NCBI GenBank assembly: GCA_014549065.1
Contig: JACDOX010000115.1
Span: forward strand, 1,222,828-1,286,827
DNA length: 64,000 bases
From: Cardinalis cardinalis
Lineage: Eukaryota; Chordata; Aves; Passeriformes; Cardinalidae
Direction of reading: 5' to 3'
Under the pieces are notes generated by a model. That model searched no databases, was not told where the DNA came from, and saw nothing but the letters and a program-made list of their open reading frames with translations. Below are positions 49,201 to 62,102 of this stretch, in pieces (the first letter of the stretch is position 1; each line of letters begins with the position of its first letter). Both the position numbers and the translations under genes were made by a program.

Positions 49201-52200
49201 TAATTGTTTTTTAAAACAATGCTTTTCACAATCACATTTGCCTTTAAAAATCTTTTTCCTCCTTCACTGTTGTGGAAAAAATCCATATAGGCAACAAAGG
49301 AATCATTTNACAATACATGGGAGAATTTTGAAATTATTCCATGTAAAAGTGCTTTGAAATACACAAAAGAAATGTAATAAAAGAATTGCAATCTCTTGGA
49401 TAACCAGTAACATTAATAGGCACAGTCATGCAGACTGAAGTGTGATTTTTATTTTTTTTAATCTGGCACCATGCATCAGGCTGAGAGCCTAAATTATCTC
49501 CTTAATCCACATACAAAACAGTTTTCTCTTTCTCTTTACCTTATCATATTTCTTCTTTACTTAAAGGATAGGATTTCCCGTTGTTCTTTATAGAGAAAAA
49601 TACTGAGATAACAACTGAAATCCCTGCACATGCAACACAGCTGGTGTCTTATTTCTCTGGTTTAATTCAGTCAATTCAGGACAGCTTCATTTAAAAAAAC
49701 ATCTGATCTGGAATTCTTTAATGAGAATATTATGGTAGTGGCGTCATACTGTGAGGGTGAATTTCACCTGTGTGATTCTGAGGGCAGGACACTGCTACAG
49801 CCAAAAGCAGGCTTTTCTAAATTAGTTCTTGAAAAACATTGCCTATGCTTCATCTAGACATCTGATTTTCAAGAACTGGTGAGAGGCAGATAAATGGAAT
49901 TACAAATGAACCAGTCTAAACCCATTGCTTTGATTACTAACACCATAAGAACAGAACCAGTGATAATGCAGTAGCAACAAGCAAGCAGGCTTTGTCATTT
50001 CAAATTGGAGGCTGACTGACAGAAAAATTATATTGCTGGCTAATTCACAAGTGCACGATTAGTGCAAGACTTTCAGTAGATTTATCATGTGACAGACCCT
50101 GACAGAAAAAAGCAGAGNGTGGAAAGAAGTATATCAAATACAGCAGAGAAACACAACACAGCATTAGCCAGGATCACTCCCTTTGATTTCATTTTAGCAA
50201 CAGTTGGACATAAAAATCCCAGTCAGAGCACACAGCTTTGTGTAGCAATCAGTCAGCTATTAGGTGTTACTCTGTGATGATATGACTCACTTATGTAATG
50301 ACAATTAAGTTGCTGTGCTAAATGACTGCTGCTGATTAAATGCCTCAGTGCAGGTGCTATTCAGATTTANATCCATCATGTGGAGCATGTCTTTATGCTG
50401 ATGGTATTTACAAATTAGCAGCTGCAGGGAATGGAAAGGCAGCAGAACCTCTGTGGTCAATACCAGAGATGCTTTGCTCACAGAGGATGCACTCTGATCA
50501 GACAATCCTTTTAAAGCATCTCCTTTCACTGAGGGTGAGAAATCCTAATACCAGAGAAGACTAAAGAGGGCCAAGCAATCTCTGGTTAATTCTTTCATCT
50601 TTTATTGCATCAGTTCCATCAACACCCAACATGACAGGGAATACAGCAACNGAAGTCATAGGGAAGAAGCACCCAAGGCAACCTCAGAGCTGCAGAAAAA
50701 GGTGTCCACTATACTTTGCTATGGGCTTGCCTTCTCCTCAGTGAATTCAACNTCCCACAGCCCCTTAAGGAATTCATCTGACATGTGGTTAGTGTTGAAA
50801 AGTGTCAGCATAGCTAGTGTGTTAGACACAGTCAGTACTTTTGCCTGCTAGAAATCAGATCTTTATACTGGGCAACCCCTAGAGACAGTGGGTGAAAATG
50901 CTGCAGAGCAGAAGAAAGAGAAAGGACACAGAGAACACAGAAGGCTCTGATCTAAGCTGCTTCTATAATTTGGTAGTGGAATCTGTCNCTGCTTTTGCTG
51001 TATTTAAAATTGGGCTCTCTCAATGACTTATAATACTTAGACTAATACAAGCTCTCATGCAAGAAGTTCCTACAGCTGGCAGCAGGGAAGATTTTCCAAG
51101 GAGGCAACTCTCACAGCTTGCCCTGCACTTTACAGTCTTTTCCTAGGAGTCTGGCATTGGCTGCTGCCAGAACTGGGGACAATGACCCACAGGGCCTTTT
51201 CTTTAGATCCTCCTGACATTCCAGCAAAGCAATGGGGGTCTGCCCTGCCCTCTCAGCAGCACTGTCTGAGGAGCCATGCTCCTTCTGAGAAGAGACGCTT
51301 TGCATTTCACTCTGCTTGCAGTAAGCTTCATGAAGCTGGGACAGGAACTGTGACAACACTGTATACCCTGCCTGACAGATTGGGTCTTCTTAATATATTT
51401 AATACACTTCCTTTCATCCTGGCTTTACTGCCACTACTGTATGCCAATAGGAGAAAATCAGGTTAAAAGCCAATGGCACAAAAGAAAACCTGTCAAAAGT
51501 CAAGCTTTCCCTTATAGTCAGAGGCTCTACAAACATGTCAATAGTACAGCAACTCACCCCACAGCACTAGCTGAGGATCACCAGAACAAAGAGGCAGAGA
51601 ATCACCCTCATACCTCTGCAATAAGTTTCTTCCACCACCAGCTCATGGTTGGTAAAAAACATGAAATGTCAAGATGTCAGAANAAAATACTTGCTGTGAT
51701 AGTGAAGATGAGAGAGGATCTTAAATTCTGCACAGAATTGCTATCAACATGCTGAGGTAACAGTTATGCTCCATACATCAGCATCAAACATCATAGCTTG
51801 CCCAAGGGTGAAAACTGCTGGGGCAGAAAACACATCACAGGGTTTCTTGAGGATATCTGTAATGCCACAGTCGGTATTCCTGGGCTGACAAGAGCAATAT
51901 AGGTTGGTAGACTACCCCACTATTGTCAATGAGAAAAAAGCCTAAGAACAGCATGAGCTACACACATAGATGTATGTCCCCAGCCAAGAGGCAACTGTAA
52001 GAAAAATCCTTGGACAGCTGGCTCAACAATGTGAAAACAACTGACCTTCAAAGAAAACATTCCAGTTATCATTTAGTATCTTGTCCTCCATCCTGAGCAA
52101 GAGTCATCTGTATTTTCTCAAGTAACTGCATTCATTCTATGTTTACAGTCATATTCCTCTTAATTCTGTCTCCTAGCTCATTTTAAATGATTTCTAGTGG

Positions 52201-52940
52201 GTGAGAAGAGCAAATGTAAACAGGTAAGCATTTTCAGAGTCTAAATAGCTGCTTCACTTGCAATTCTCAGCAAGAGCTTATGCAGAATAAAAGGCCTGCA
52301 TCAGTCAACCCTAATATCTAACCTTAGTCTTGATATATTATTGAGTTTATTCTTGTCTATTGCTGCGACAGAAATTGCTCATCTATGAGGAAGAAAATGA
52401 GCAGAGCCCTGTTATATCATTTACATGGTGTCAAAAACATGCTTTCCACACAAATAAAAAAAAAGTCCCAGCCTTCGAGATTTTTAATCTAAGCTTAAGG
52501 ATTCACTACCAGAGGTTCTAGTGCCACATGGCAACAGTATCATGTGTACAGACTGGTGGTATATGCATGTAGAGAGTTATTTTAGGGGTCTATTTTATTG
52601 ACTACCATACAGAACTAATATTTTCAAACTACCAGTCCCACAAGGACATTTTCAGCTATCAGCCAACAAATTGCACCTGATAACACACACAAATATTGGA
52701 AGTCCTTTATAAACAGTGTCTTTGTGTTTGACACATTTACAAAATCATTAATAGCTTTTAGTTTAATTTTTTTCAGTTGAAAAAAATTAAGCTATTTTTG
52801 TTGGCCTGTTGTATTGCCTATTTTCATAGTTAGCCATCAGTACCAATAATGACACTGGGGTTTCGTTTTCTAGACATGTTCATTGACTTCAGCATGAAAA
52901 GATAGAATAATTTTCTGAATTTACAAGGATTAACCTGTGG
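43255..52940. other. intergenic, no gene recognised
   Basis: Nearly 10 kb without a recognisable gene, RNA or transposon. It contains a (TA)n run at 44073-44085, an AT-rich stretch with repeated RFX-like CCAT(A/G)(G)NAAC motifs at 43513-43648, and a GC-rich patch at about 48060-48240. ORFs are at most about 113 codons and unsupported. Confidence 0.55.
48060..48240. other. GC-rich patch of unknown nature
   Basis: About 180 bp noticeably richer in G and C than the surrounding AT-rich DNA, for example GGGGGCCAGTGGCTCGCTGG and TTTCCAGGGAGGGGCCAAGG. Short frames exist on both strands but show no family motifs and no convincing splice sites. It could be a fragment of an old transposon. Confidence 0.4.
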
Positions 52941-53037
52941 CACTTAATGTGCCAATGACTTAATGATCAGGAGTAGAATATGAGGCTCCTCACTTAATGC
53001 CAATGACTTAATGTGATCAGGAGCAGGATATGAGGCT
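52941..53037 (+). repeat. 50-bp tandem duplication
   Basis: Two adjoining units start at 52941 and 52991 with CACTTAATG, then CCAATGACTTAATG, ATCAGGAG and ATATGAGGCT. They differ by the position of one TG dinucleotide and two substitutions. Confidence 0.9.
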
Positions 53038-56000
53038 GGGCAATTCTAAGGGAAGTATAGCNCAAGTTAATAAACCAGTGATATACAAGAGAGCCATCTA
53101 GAAGGAATCTACCAAAAATCTCAGACAAAGTGGAAGCACTATGTCACAAGAGGACACCAAGATTGCCTTGTTCTGCCTGGGAAAGAAGAAAGGGGCAGAA
53201 AGGTTGCCAGAACTGGTTTTTATGAACACATGAAACATTGTGAGCATGAGATAGGGAAAAGAACNTTTTGAGCCAAAGAACCAGAGGATAAAGACAACTA
53301 ATGAATACACTTAGCCTGCAAATTATGCCTAGCAAAGCAATTTTATTCATGAACAGCCTTCTAATGGAGGACAGAAGAAAGAGCAGGAAGTTTTAACTAC
53401 TTTTTAATGGAGATTGATTAATCNGTGGAACAGACTGTATGATCTGTTTGCACCTCAAAAGTAGGGCTCAATGATCTGGGACAGGAGGGAGTTTCTTGCA
53501 CAGTTTAAGCCACGGGGACTGAGATGGGATTTGGGCACTGTGTTACGCACAGAGCTGTCAACCAAAAAATGTGTGACANGGGAACAAAGGCTTGTGATCC
53601 ACTACGTGCTTGGCTGTGAACAAGGGTTTAACTCCAGCTTTGCTCTCCCTTCTGCTTGGACCCTGTTTAGAAGAGCTAGTGGATGGCCAGAAGGTAGAAA
53701 ACTACTGCTGGGAAGGTCAAGCTCCAGAAGCAGGCTCATGGTACTGGGCTGACCCTTATGCCAAGGGATCTTCTACTGTGATTTCTATTTCTTATCCTAC
53801 ACCTTGCTGACAGGCTCTATGGTTTTCTGCTAAATCGCTCCTTCTCATGCCATTGTGAAAGAACTCAGGAACTCAGGAGTACTTCTCAGAAACTGAAACT
53901 CAGCAGTTTCTCTCTTCAATTAAAAATTACCAGAGAGAGCAGAGGGCTGTGTGGACAAGTGTCAACAATACATCCACATCTACAAGAAAAATGTGGAACA
54001 ACTCAGGCCCATTCTCTGCAACTCAAACAGTTGTGAGCACTACGCTTAGAAAAGTTGCTGTCCTCTTCTCATAGAAAGATAAAACCAAATTCGTGCTGTT
54101 GCTTTTTAAAGTAGCTTGCCACAGAGTTTAACTGGGGGCCAAAAAAGAGGTTCCACAAGAGATGGAGAAGTGTGTCTCTATTTATAAATGTTCAATGTAT
54201 CAAGATTGTTTTACCTAGGGCAAAGAAACACGAAACTGCTGAGTTTACTGGGGTGAGGCCAATCTCTTCTCATCAAAAAAGGCTGAACAAATGCAAAAGT
54301 CACTTCTAGCTTTCATACTTAGAGAGTGATCTGTTACACTTCCACAATCCCTATTACTGTTCAAAGGTGAAACCTGTGGGTTATACCTGTTGTGACCCTT
54401 ACCTGTTGTATGCTGCATCTCAAACCCAGAACAACACCTGTCTATATATCTTACTTTACAAAATTCTCCATTGAAGTTTTTGCCACTTTCTCTACCTCTG
54501 GGATGTAGATCACATATTAACAGAGATTAGCATCTCATTATCTGTCTGGTATTACCTGTCCCTACAGGTATCCCAGTCAGATATTGCTGTGGCGCCCTTG
54601 TCTTCGTATGAGCAGAGTACTTGAGATGCCATATGTGACTTTCACAAAGCAGGCTTGCCTCACAACACCTGATAAGAGATTTTTACACTGAGCCACTGGA
54701 TCATAACCTGTAGTATTATTTCACACTTATTCACCACTGCACACCTACTCAGGTTTCCTCCAAAACAATCTGCTCTGGCCCATTATCGGTTACAGAGCTC
54801 TACCCTCTAGAGTAATGGTCAGTTCCAGACACACATGGGGAATTTTACCCAAGATGTTAGTGGGCAGCCCAGCTGAGAATAGGTGAACATCAATGTAGGC
54901 TCCCAGTCAGCACCCTCAGCCATTAAAATTGATGGGAAACAGGAGGCTGTAACAAAATTTTGAAGTGAAAAAAATCAAGCTCTTTGGTGTAGTGCAGAGT
55001 ATCTGCTCCACCACAATAGAGAACAGATCCAGAGCAGTGCAGAGAGGGCCACTACAACTCAACTACTTTGCTAGAGGATGGTTGCACCAGCACTTCTGAG
55101 GTAACACAAAGGGACATGGGACCCTTGGGGCTTCTGGAAGCTGGAGAAAACACACAAAGGTGGCAAAACAGGGCCCAGTTAAGTAGAAGGTTCATCATTC
55201 TCAAAAGAGAGGGGATCAAACTGTAGTTAGGGTGAGATAATGAAGAAAATTTAGGAATCAGTATTTGTTGGGTCAGGAAAACTACTAATAAATGAAACAG
55301 AAATCTACTTATACTTCCTCTACACACAAAGCTGTGAAGCAATGATGAAGGGCTTGTATCTGAAGGAGAAAGGACAATAAGAAGACAACAGCACCCTCCA
55401 CTGGGGTAGGATGCTTAGCACATCTGCAGCTGTAAGTACGGATTTCCAGATATGAACTGGAAAGGAAGCAAGGAAGACACTCTCCAACTCTTTTGACCAG
55501 TCACATGTTCTTTGGGCTTGGCCTTCAAAGGCACCACTCTCACTTCTGAAGAAGGCTGGGATGTGGATTAGCACTTCCCACAAAGGATGGTAATTGGGGC
55601 AGACTTCCTCCATCTCTTCAGTTCTTCATATACTTCAGGGGAAAAGGTTTAGTCAAGCTGCTTCTATTTTAACATTACAACAGACAGTTTGAAGCAGAAA
55701 CAATTTCTGCTCAGCAAATATCTATCACTTCAGTCATTGCTGGGTATCTTTCTGTTCAATAGGCACAACAAGAAGGGACGAATGCTTTTCTTCCCTTTTC
55801 TTATCTTGTTTACAAAATTATACACTNCACTGCAGTTGTAGTTCCCTCTGTGGGGCTGGGGATGTCAGGAAGGAACAGCTGCCCAGCAGAAAGTCTTCAA
55901 AGGCCCACTTGGTAAGAAACAGGCACTTACCTATATTTAAAGAGTGTGAACAGCCTTTTTACCAGGTTAAACACACAGATACATAGAAAGAGTCATGAAG

Positions 56001-59000
56001 AAAAGTGTCATATCCCTAAAGTACTCTGACAAAGCCTTGAGAGGAGTTACTTGGCTGCAGGCAAGATGCCAATGAAAGTGGTCTCCTGACATGAAACAAA
56101 CTCAGATGAGTCAGGAAAGCTATAAGGTCACATGAAAACCACGGTGAAAGCATCCAGAGCTGGCTCTGGTGGAGGCAGAACTCAGTGAAAGCCCTGCAGG
56201 AAACACAGTGTGTTGCTAACTGTCCAACTGACCACAAGAGTAGAAATCTTATTTTTTTTAATGATGTGCCTTAGACACCTCTGAATTTCCCTGACGGAGA
56301 GAGATCCTCCTTTCAAAACAAATTACAGCCCATTTCACTTGTATGAAAACAACAGTGTCAGCAAGACTCTGGCTGTGTTTTTAGACTTCCCATATTCAGC
56401 GTATGAAACCATGTAAGAAAACAATAATAGCTGTATTTTCTTAAATACTTTTAGGCAGACCATTGTTTTGGGGACAGTTAGAAGAACATCATGATTCNGT
56501 ACTGGTAGTGTCATGGCACATAAATAAAATTCTCACTGAGAGCATAACAATCNCTTTGTTTTGATGTGCACAGCTGAGCAAGAAGTCATCACCAAAATAA
56601 ACTTGATTCAAACACACCAGAAATGTTTTTGTTTCTTTTCTTTTTGCTCTTTGCACTGAATTCTATGGCATGCAATCTGCATAGACTAGAGATTATTTTA
56701 ACTATAACTACTCGTTTTCAAAATATCTGTTGACTTATCTTTTTAGCCTTTTTTAATTCTGCCTGAATATTTTTCATTGCTCATTATTTTGTTTACAGCC
56801 ATGTGATAAAAACCATGAGAAGCAGATGAGCACAATTCTAACTTGTTATGGGAAAGAATGTGAGATTTAATTTGCATGTTTGAATATAAGTTCTGCTTGG
56901 AAAGACAAAGCATGTATGAAATTTCTTATCATAGAGGCCAAGGTATTTTTAAGGTGTAAAGTCAAGCATATACAATTAACAGGGAGCAACAGGGCATTTG
57001 AGTAGAAACCCCCTGGTGAATAAATGGGGCCCTAGAGGCTTGCAAAGCCTCACCTACCATTCCTTCTCCCAAGAACTGCATAATTATTATTAAAGTAATG
57101 ATAATAGACAGTTCATGGACACACCTTAATTTTGTTTATACTTTAAAGCTTCCTCACATGGGAGGGAAGATATTCCCNGTCAGGCAATGCTTCCTCATGA
57201 TTCTTTTTTTAGTCTCATTAAGGAAATATTTCAAATCACCACTTTTGCTGTAAACTCCCTCCCGTTGCTTACTCCCATTTGCTACTTTTGCATGCTAGCA
57301 GTGATACAAAGTCTTCAGAAATTTTCTATACAGACATTAACTATCTTGGTTTCCTTAGAGGTATGAGTTTCTCCCTCACACACTGTGGTACAATCTCAGT
57401 CTCAGGATAAGCAGGAGAGAGGAGTCATGATTTGCCACAAAACTGCTCAGGGAAGGATATGGTCACCACAGTGGAAAAGGATACTGAGAGTATTCAGGTG
57501 GTATTCCAAGTCTGGTTTTGTCTTTACCAAAGAAGACAGACATGAAAACCTGTTATCCGCTATTCTCAATAAAATGGTAGGGAAGAGAAAGCTCCTGTAG
57601 TTTTCACTTCTAGGCAAACTTCTAGAGGCTTACCCCACAGGTAAGGCACAAGCAGCTGCTGAGGTCATTTTCCTATCACAGAGTAAGAGTTACAGAGGTC
57701 TTCTTTCAACTAGGGTTTTACAGCTAAGGTACCCTGTGTTGGGAATCCACTGGGAAAAATCCCACCTTTTTGAGTACAAAACTAATACAAAAGTTTACAC
57801 CCCCGGGATCCAGACAGTCTGCATGCACTGTGGCCTCAAACTAAACAGAGTAACAAACAGAGCAGAGGCAATAATTTGTGGTCAATCACACTGAACAAAT
57901 GTCATAATGTCACCGGGTTCAATAAAGGTCTAATTTAACACGGTGTGCACCATGCTTAGACACCAGCCCACTCATGGTTTTGTATTGTGCTTTTGGGCAC
58001 AAACAGCACATGCTCTGCTGCCAGTTCTGATGCACATTTGTGCACCTATGTGGATCCCCACAGCAGTGGCCAATGGCTTATCCACATCATAAATACTGCT
58101 GAGTTCCCTTCACCCCCCTTCGCACAAAGTAAACTCATCTTAATCACAGTTGGCTCTGGTGGCGTTTTAAATTCCTTTTCTAGACTGCAGAAAGCTCCTT
58201 CTTTTTATTTTTAAATGAAAGTTAAATTCTTATGCAACCAGACTCCAAGACCAAACTTTAAAGAACAATGCTGCTGACCTAAAGGCATAATATGAACCAC
58301 TGGAGACAGCAAATCCATCACCACTGAATCAAGGCTTAGCTAACTTCGGATTATCTTCCCACAAGTGATTTCTTTATTGTTCTCATGAAAGTGACTTCTA
58401 AATTAATGAGAAATACCCTGGGTGTTTATCCTATTGAGCTCTTTCTCTTGCTGCCTGAAAAAAAAATTAATCATTGTTTAATTAATTATTTAGTCAGGTC
58501 CCTTTTGCAAAGAAATGTCTTCATGCAAGCAGCTCTCACCACCAGACTTAAACAAAATCAGCAGTCCTATCTCATTTGATTTAACAGGAGATTACAGGCT
58601 AAATACCACTTTAATATTACATACTAAACAAACACCACAAGAATAGTTCGCTCAGAGGAAAAGAGCAAGTTGGGAAGATCTGGTGTTATTTGCCTTCTAC
58701 TGTCATCAATGAGGACACTTGAGACTTGGAAGGGCCAGCCTGTCAGCACCACAGGATGTAGCTCTTGTTAAAAGGAATACTATTTTTATATTAAAAAATA
58801 GTGTTGTATTATTATAAAATATAACACAGATGTCTTAGCAGAATTCTAAACAGATGTATGATGATACACAATCTACACATAAATAGAAATGGCCAAAGGC
58901 AAAACAGCACAACTGGGCCAAAAAGTGAGGCTCTTCTCTTTAGTTTTGATTCTTTTTGTAGATAAATATTGACTAGTGTAATGCAAGAACATTGCAATCA

Positions 59001-61749
59001 TATTCCCACTACAGGTGAGTGGCTGAGATGGATATATCAACTTTTCTCATTGTTACATTTCTTGGCTCAGGTGCACCTTGAGAAAAGTCCTTCCCAAGTG
59101 TACTTAGCAGCTGTTCTGAAGCCACCAAATTGATGAGTAACAGCAGTGCCAAGTCTTAACTACGAACAAAGAGGATATGACAAGAGATTTCTGTTATTGC
59201 AGTGGTACTTAGGTGACAAGCCTTGTGGAACAAGTACATCTGAGGGACATCTGGGACAGGCAAAGCAATTCAGCCAAGCAGTGAACTTGGATGACAATAA
59301 TTCATGTTAAAACCTGTCAGCATCCAAAGGTATGATAGTGTCTGAGAAGTGAAGCTATCAGCCTCAATCTTGTGTTCCTCCTGTTTAAAAGCCTGAGCTC
59401 TGCTACACTTGTGAAAGGCAGCGGANCAGCCCCAGGAAGGACAGAGCACACAACGCACACAAACCACCTCCTCCCNCATTGCAGTTTTCAGTGCTTCTGT
59501 TACTGCTTTCTCTCCCTAATCTCACACAGAAAATTCCTTCTNGTCCCTATGTCTGCCCTAACACTTGCCCGAGACTAAGCAAGGGTCTCTGCAGCAGAGA
59601 TTACCCAGCACATGGAGCAGAGCAGAAACTGCCCCATCCCAGGCAAACACCTCTCTCAAGATCTATCTTTTGATGGGGGGTTGGGTGGTTTTCTGACTCT
59701 TCACATTTCTTCTCTTTGCTCATCCGTGACTCCAGATTCCTCCTGCATGAAACAATCAGCTCTACAGTACAGAAGTTTTCTGACCAGGCCCACCTCAGCA
59801 TGAATTTGTCAGAAGTTTAAAATTCTCCTACAAAATGTCCCAGGATTTTCCACATTACTCCTCTCTGCATGGAGAAAGATATGCAACACCAATCCTTATT
59901 TACACTTCCTACCAATAACGTGCCCAGGATGCCTCCAGATCTGAGGATGAAAACCTGGATTTTGAGACTCTTTCCCCATTTCAGTGGCCTGCTTATGCCA
60001 TCCCAAGGCTGTGCCTCCATGATGCTCTCAGTCAGAAAGCCTTGAAGGTTTCTCTGCTTTCTCTGAGCTCAAGGCTGGGCAGCCAGGGCTGCACTTTTCA
60101 TCAAGGTCAGAGGAAGCACCGACCATGCTGNACAGTGAACACCTATGGTGGGTGGACAAAGCTGAAAGTTTTCACACCCCTACAGTTCCAAAAAGCCAGG
60201 TAATAAGAAGGCAGGAGGTCCAGAGACAAAGCTGTGTTGAACCAGACACATTGCCTCTGACTTTCCTGTTCCCAGGTTTAGGCAGCACACCATTGTTACT
60301 CCCATATTTTTCCACACAGAAATCCATATTCACAACATCTCAAAGGAAAAAAATGAACTCTACCAGTCAACTTCAGGAAATGAAGATATGCTTTGTTCCC
60401 CATCTTCTAAGGCTCTTCACCTCTCTTCCCTACCTCTGCCCCTCATTTACTCACCATGAGCATCAGATGCTTGGTGCAACTCATAGATGAAACCTCAGCA
60501 GCAGAATCACTCACCTGAAGGAGGTCTAAAGAGCAGGGTGAGGAGAGGGAAGAGGAATCTGGTTACCAGAAAAACTCTCCTTTGTTCTCCAAACTGTAGT
60601 GTGGAAAAAGAAACCAATATTGAAAAAAAAAAAAGCTTTTATTTGAAACACTCTCTCTTGTCTTTGACCAGAAAAGGTATATTTTCTACAACTAATAACT
60701 TCTATATCTTTACATACACTTTGAAGGGAATATGTAACTAATTAGGTTTTAAAGTAAACTTTGTAAAAGTTTTAATTTCAATATCAGCAAATTGTAATTT
60801 CAAAGCTAGCTGTTGACTTGAGCATGTATCCAAGGTTATTTCTGCTCCTCAACATAACAGTGTTGGGTTAGTGCATTAAGATAAAATGTGCTGGCTTGTT
60901 ATTGAAAGGGTATTTTCCCCTTAGAAATGTGTATTTCTTTTATCTTTATAGAGCTATATTAAGAGAGAGAAAAAAAATGGGCAAACATCTCTTAATATGC
61001 ACTTCAGCTTTATCTGCAGCCCAATTAACTAATTTTTTGTATGCATTAATTTTATTTGTTGTTTCAAATGTTACTTGTTATAATGTAGGATGTAGAGTCC
61101 ATGTGCTAAGTTAATTATACATAACATCTTTCCCATCCTGGAAAAAAAAACTAGAGTGCTCAGGAGAGAGGGAAGGGAAGGAGGGACAGGGAGAGGGTGG
61201 TGGCAATTGCTTTTCTGGGAAAATGGAGTTGCAAAAACACCTTAGGAGGTTGGGCAGAAGAGGAGGAACAACTGAGAAATGGGACTGCATGGAAGGTCAT
61301 ACTGCTGTTGATACTTTTAGAGGCTGGAAGAAGTGAGGGGAAAAGGAAAAAGTAAACACAACTGATTGCCAATGATACCACCATGGTATGTCCCCTTGCT
61401 CAAAAAGGACGGCAGCAGCAATCCCAGCACTGCTTGGGGCTATCCAGTGCTAGACAGTCATGAATTGCCCAAGAGCCAGCCTTAACATCACTGGGACAGA
61501 ACAAGAAGAGCATTCCTCCTGGGCCATCCTGCCCCACACAGCCACCAGCATCAGCACCACAAAATGTTCTCTAACCTCATCTCCCCATAGCTACAGGAGA
61601 GACTCAGCCCCCAGGGCTCCTCCCTGGTAACTCCCCAGCACCAGGGAGGGCTGGTTGTCTGAATCACTCTGAGTTTTGACCCAGGCGCTCTAAGAGTGAT
61701 AGCATTGAAGCAGGACTGACTGTAACCATTCTGAGNCTTCCCAGTCCAA
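53038..61749. other. intergenic, no gene recognised
   Basis: No supported gene. It includes AT-rich stretches with an ATTTGCAT octamer (56870-56877), several TAATTA-type motifs (60735-61115), and a small hairpin with ACTATTTTT/AAAAATAGT arms (58779-58802). ORFs are at most 121 codons and unsupported. Confidence 0.55.
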
Positions 61750-62102
61750 GATAAGAGTCCAGGGAGGGGCCACTGAGGTGTTGAAGGGACTGGAGTACCT
61801 CCCCTGCAAGGAAAGCCAGAGAAAGGGGGCAGTTCAGCCTGGAGCAGGCTTAGGAAGAGTCTCATGATACATATANATAAATATCTGAGGGAAAGGTGCA
61901 AAGAGGATGAAGCCAGGNTCTTAATGGTGACCTGTGACAGATCAGAGTCAATAAAATACAGTCAATGAAATACAAACTGAAATACAGGAAGTTCTCTCAG
62001 AACACCAGGAAACACAGTTTCACTCTGAGGGTGACCAAGCACTGCGACAAGTTATCCAGAGAGGTTGTAGAGTCTCCGTCCTTGGAAATATTCAAAATAT
62101 CT
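61750..62102 (+). mobile_element. CR1 LINE fragment with decayed ORF2 C-terminus
   Basis: A sense-strand CR1 segment: GGGGCCACTGAGGTGTTGAA, GCAGTTCAGCCTGGAGCAGG, GTGCAAAGAGGATGAAGCCA, GAGGGTGACCAAGCACTGCG, ATCCAGAGAGGTTGTAGAGT and TCCGTCCTTGGAAATATTCA. One frame reads YRKFSQNTRKHSFTLRVTKH then REVVESPSLEIFK, the CR1 ORF2 C-terminus, with changes from the usual form. The usual 3' UTR and terminal octamers are missing after about 62102, so both ends are truncated. It is of a different CR1 subtype from the copy at 12213. Confidence 0.88.

Noticed and set aside
57760..57970. An LTR-like stretch with GGTTCAATAAAGG and GTGTGCACC
   Set aside because: It has a poly(A)-like hexamer but no recognisable ends, target duplication or second copy in the window.
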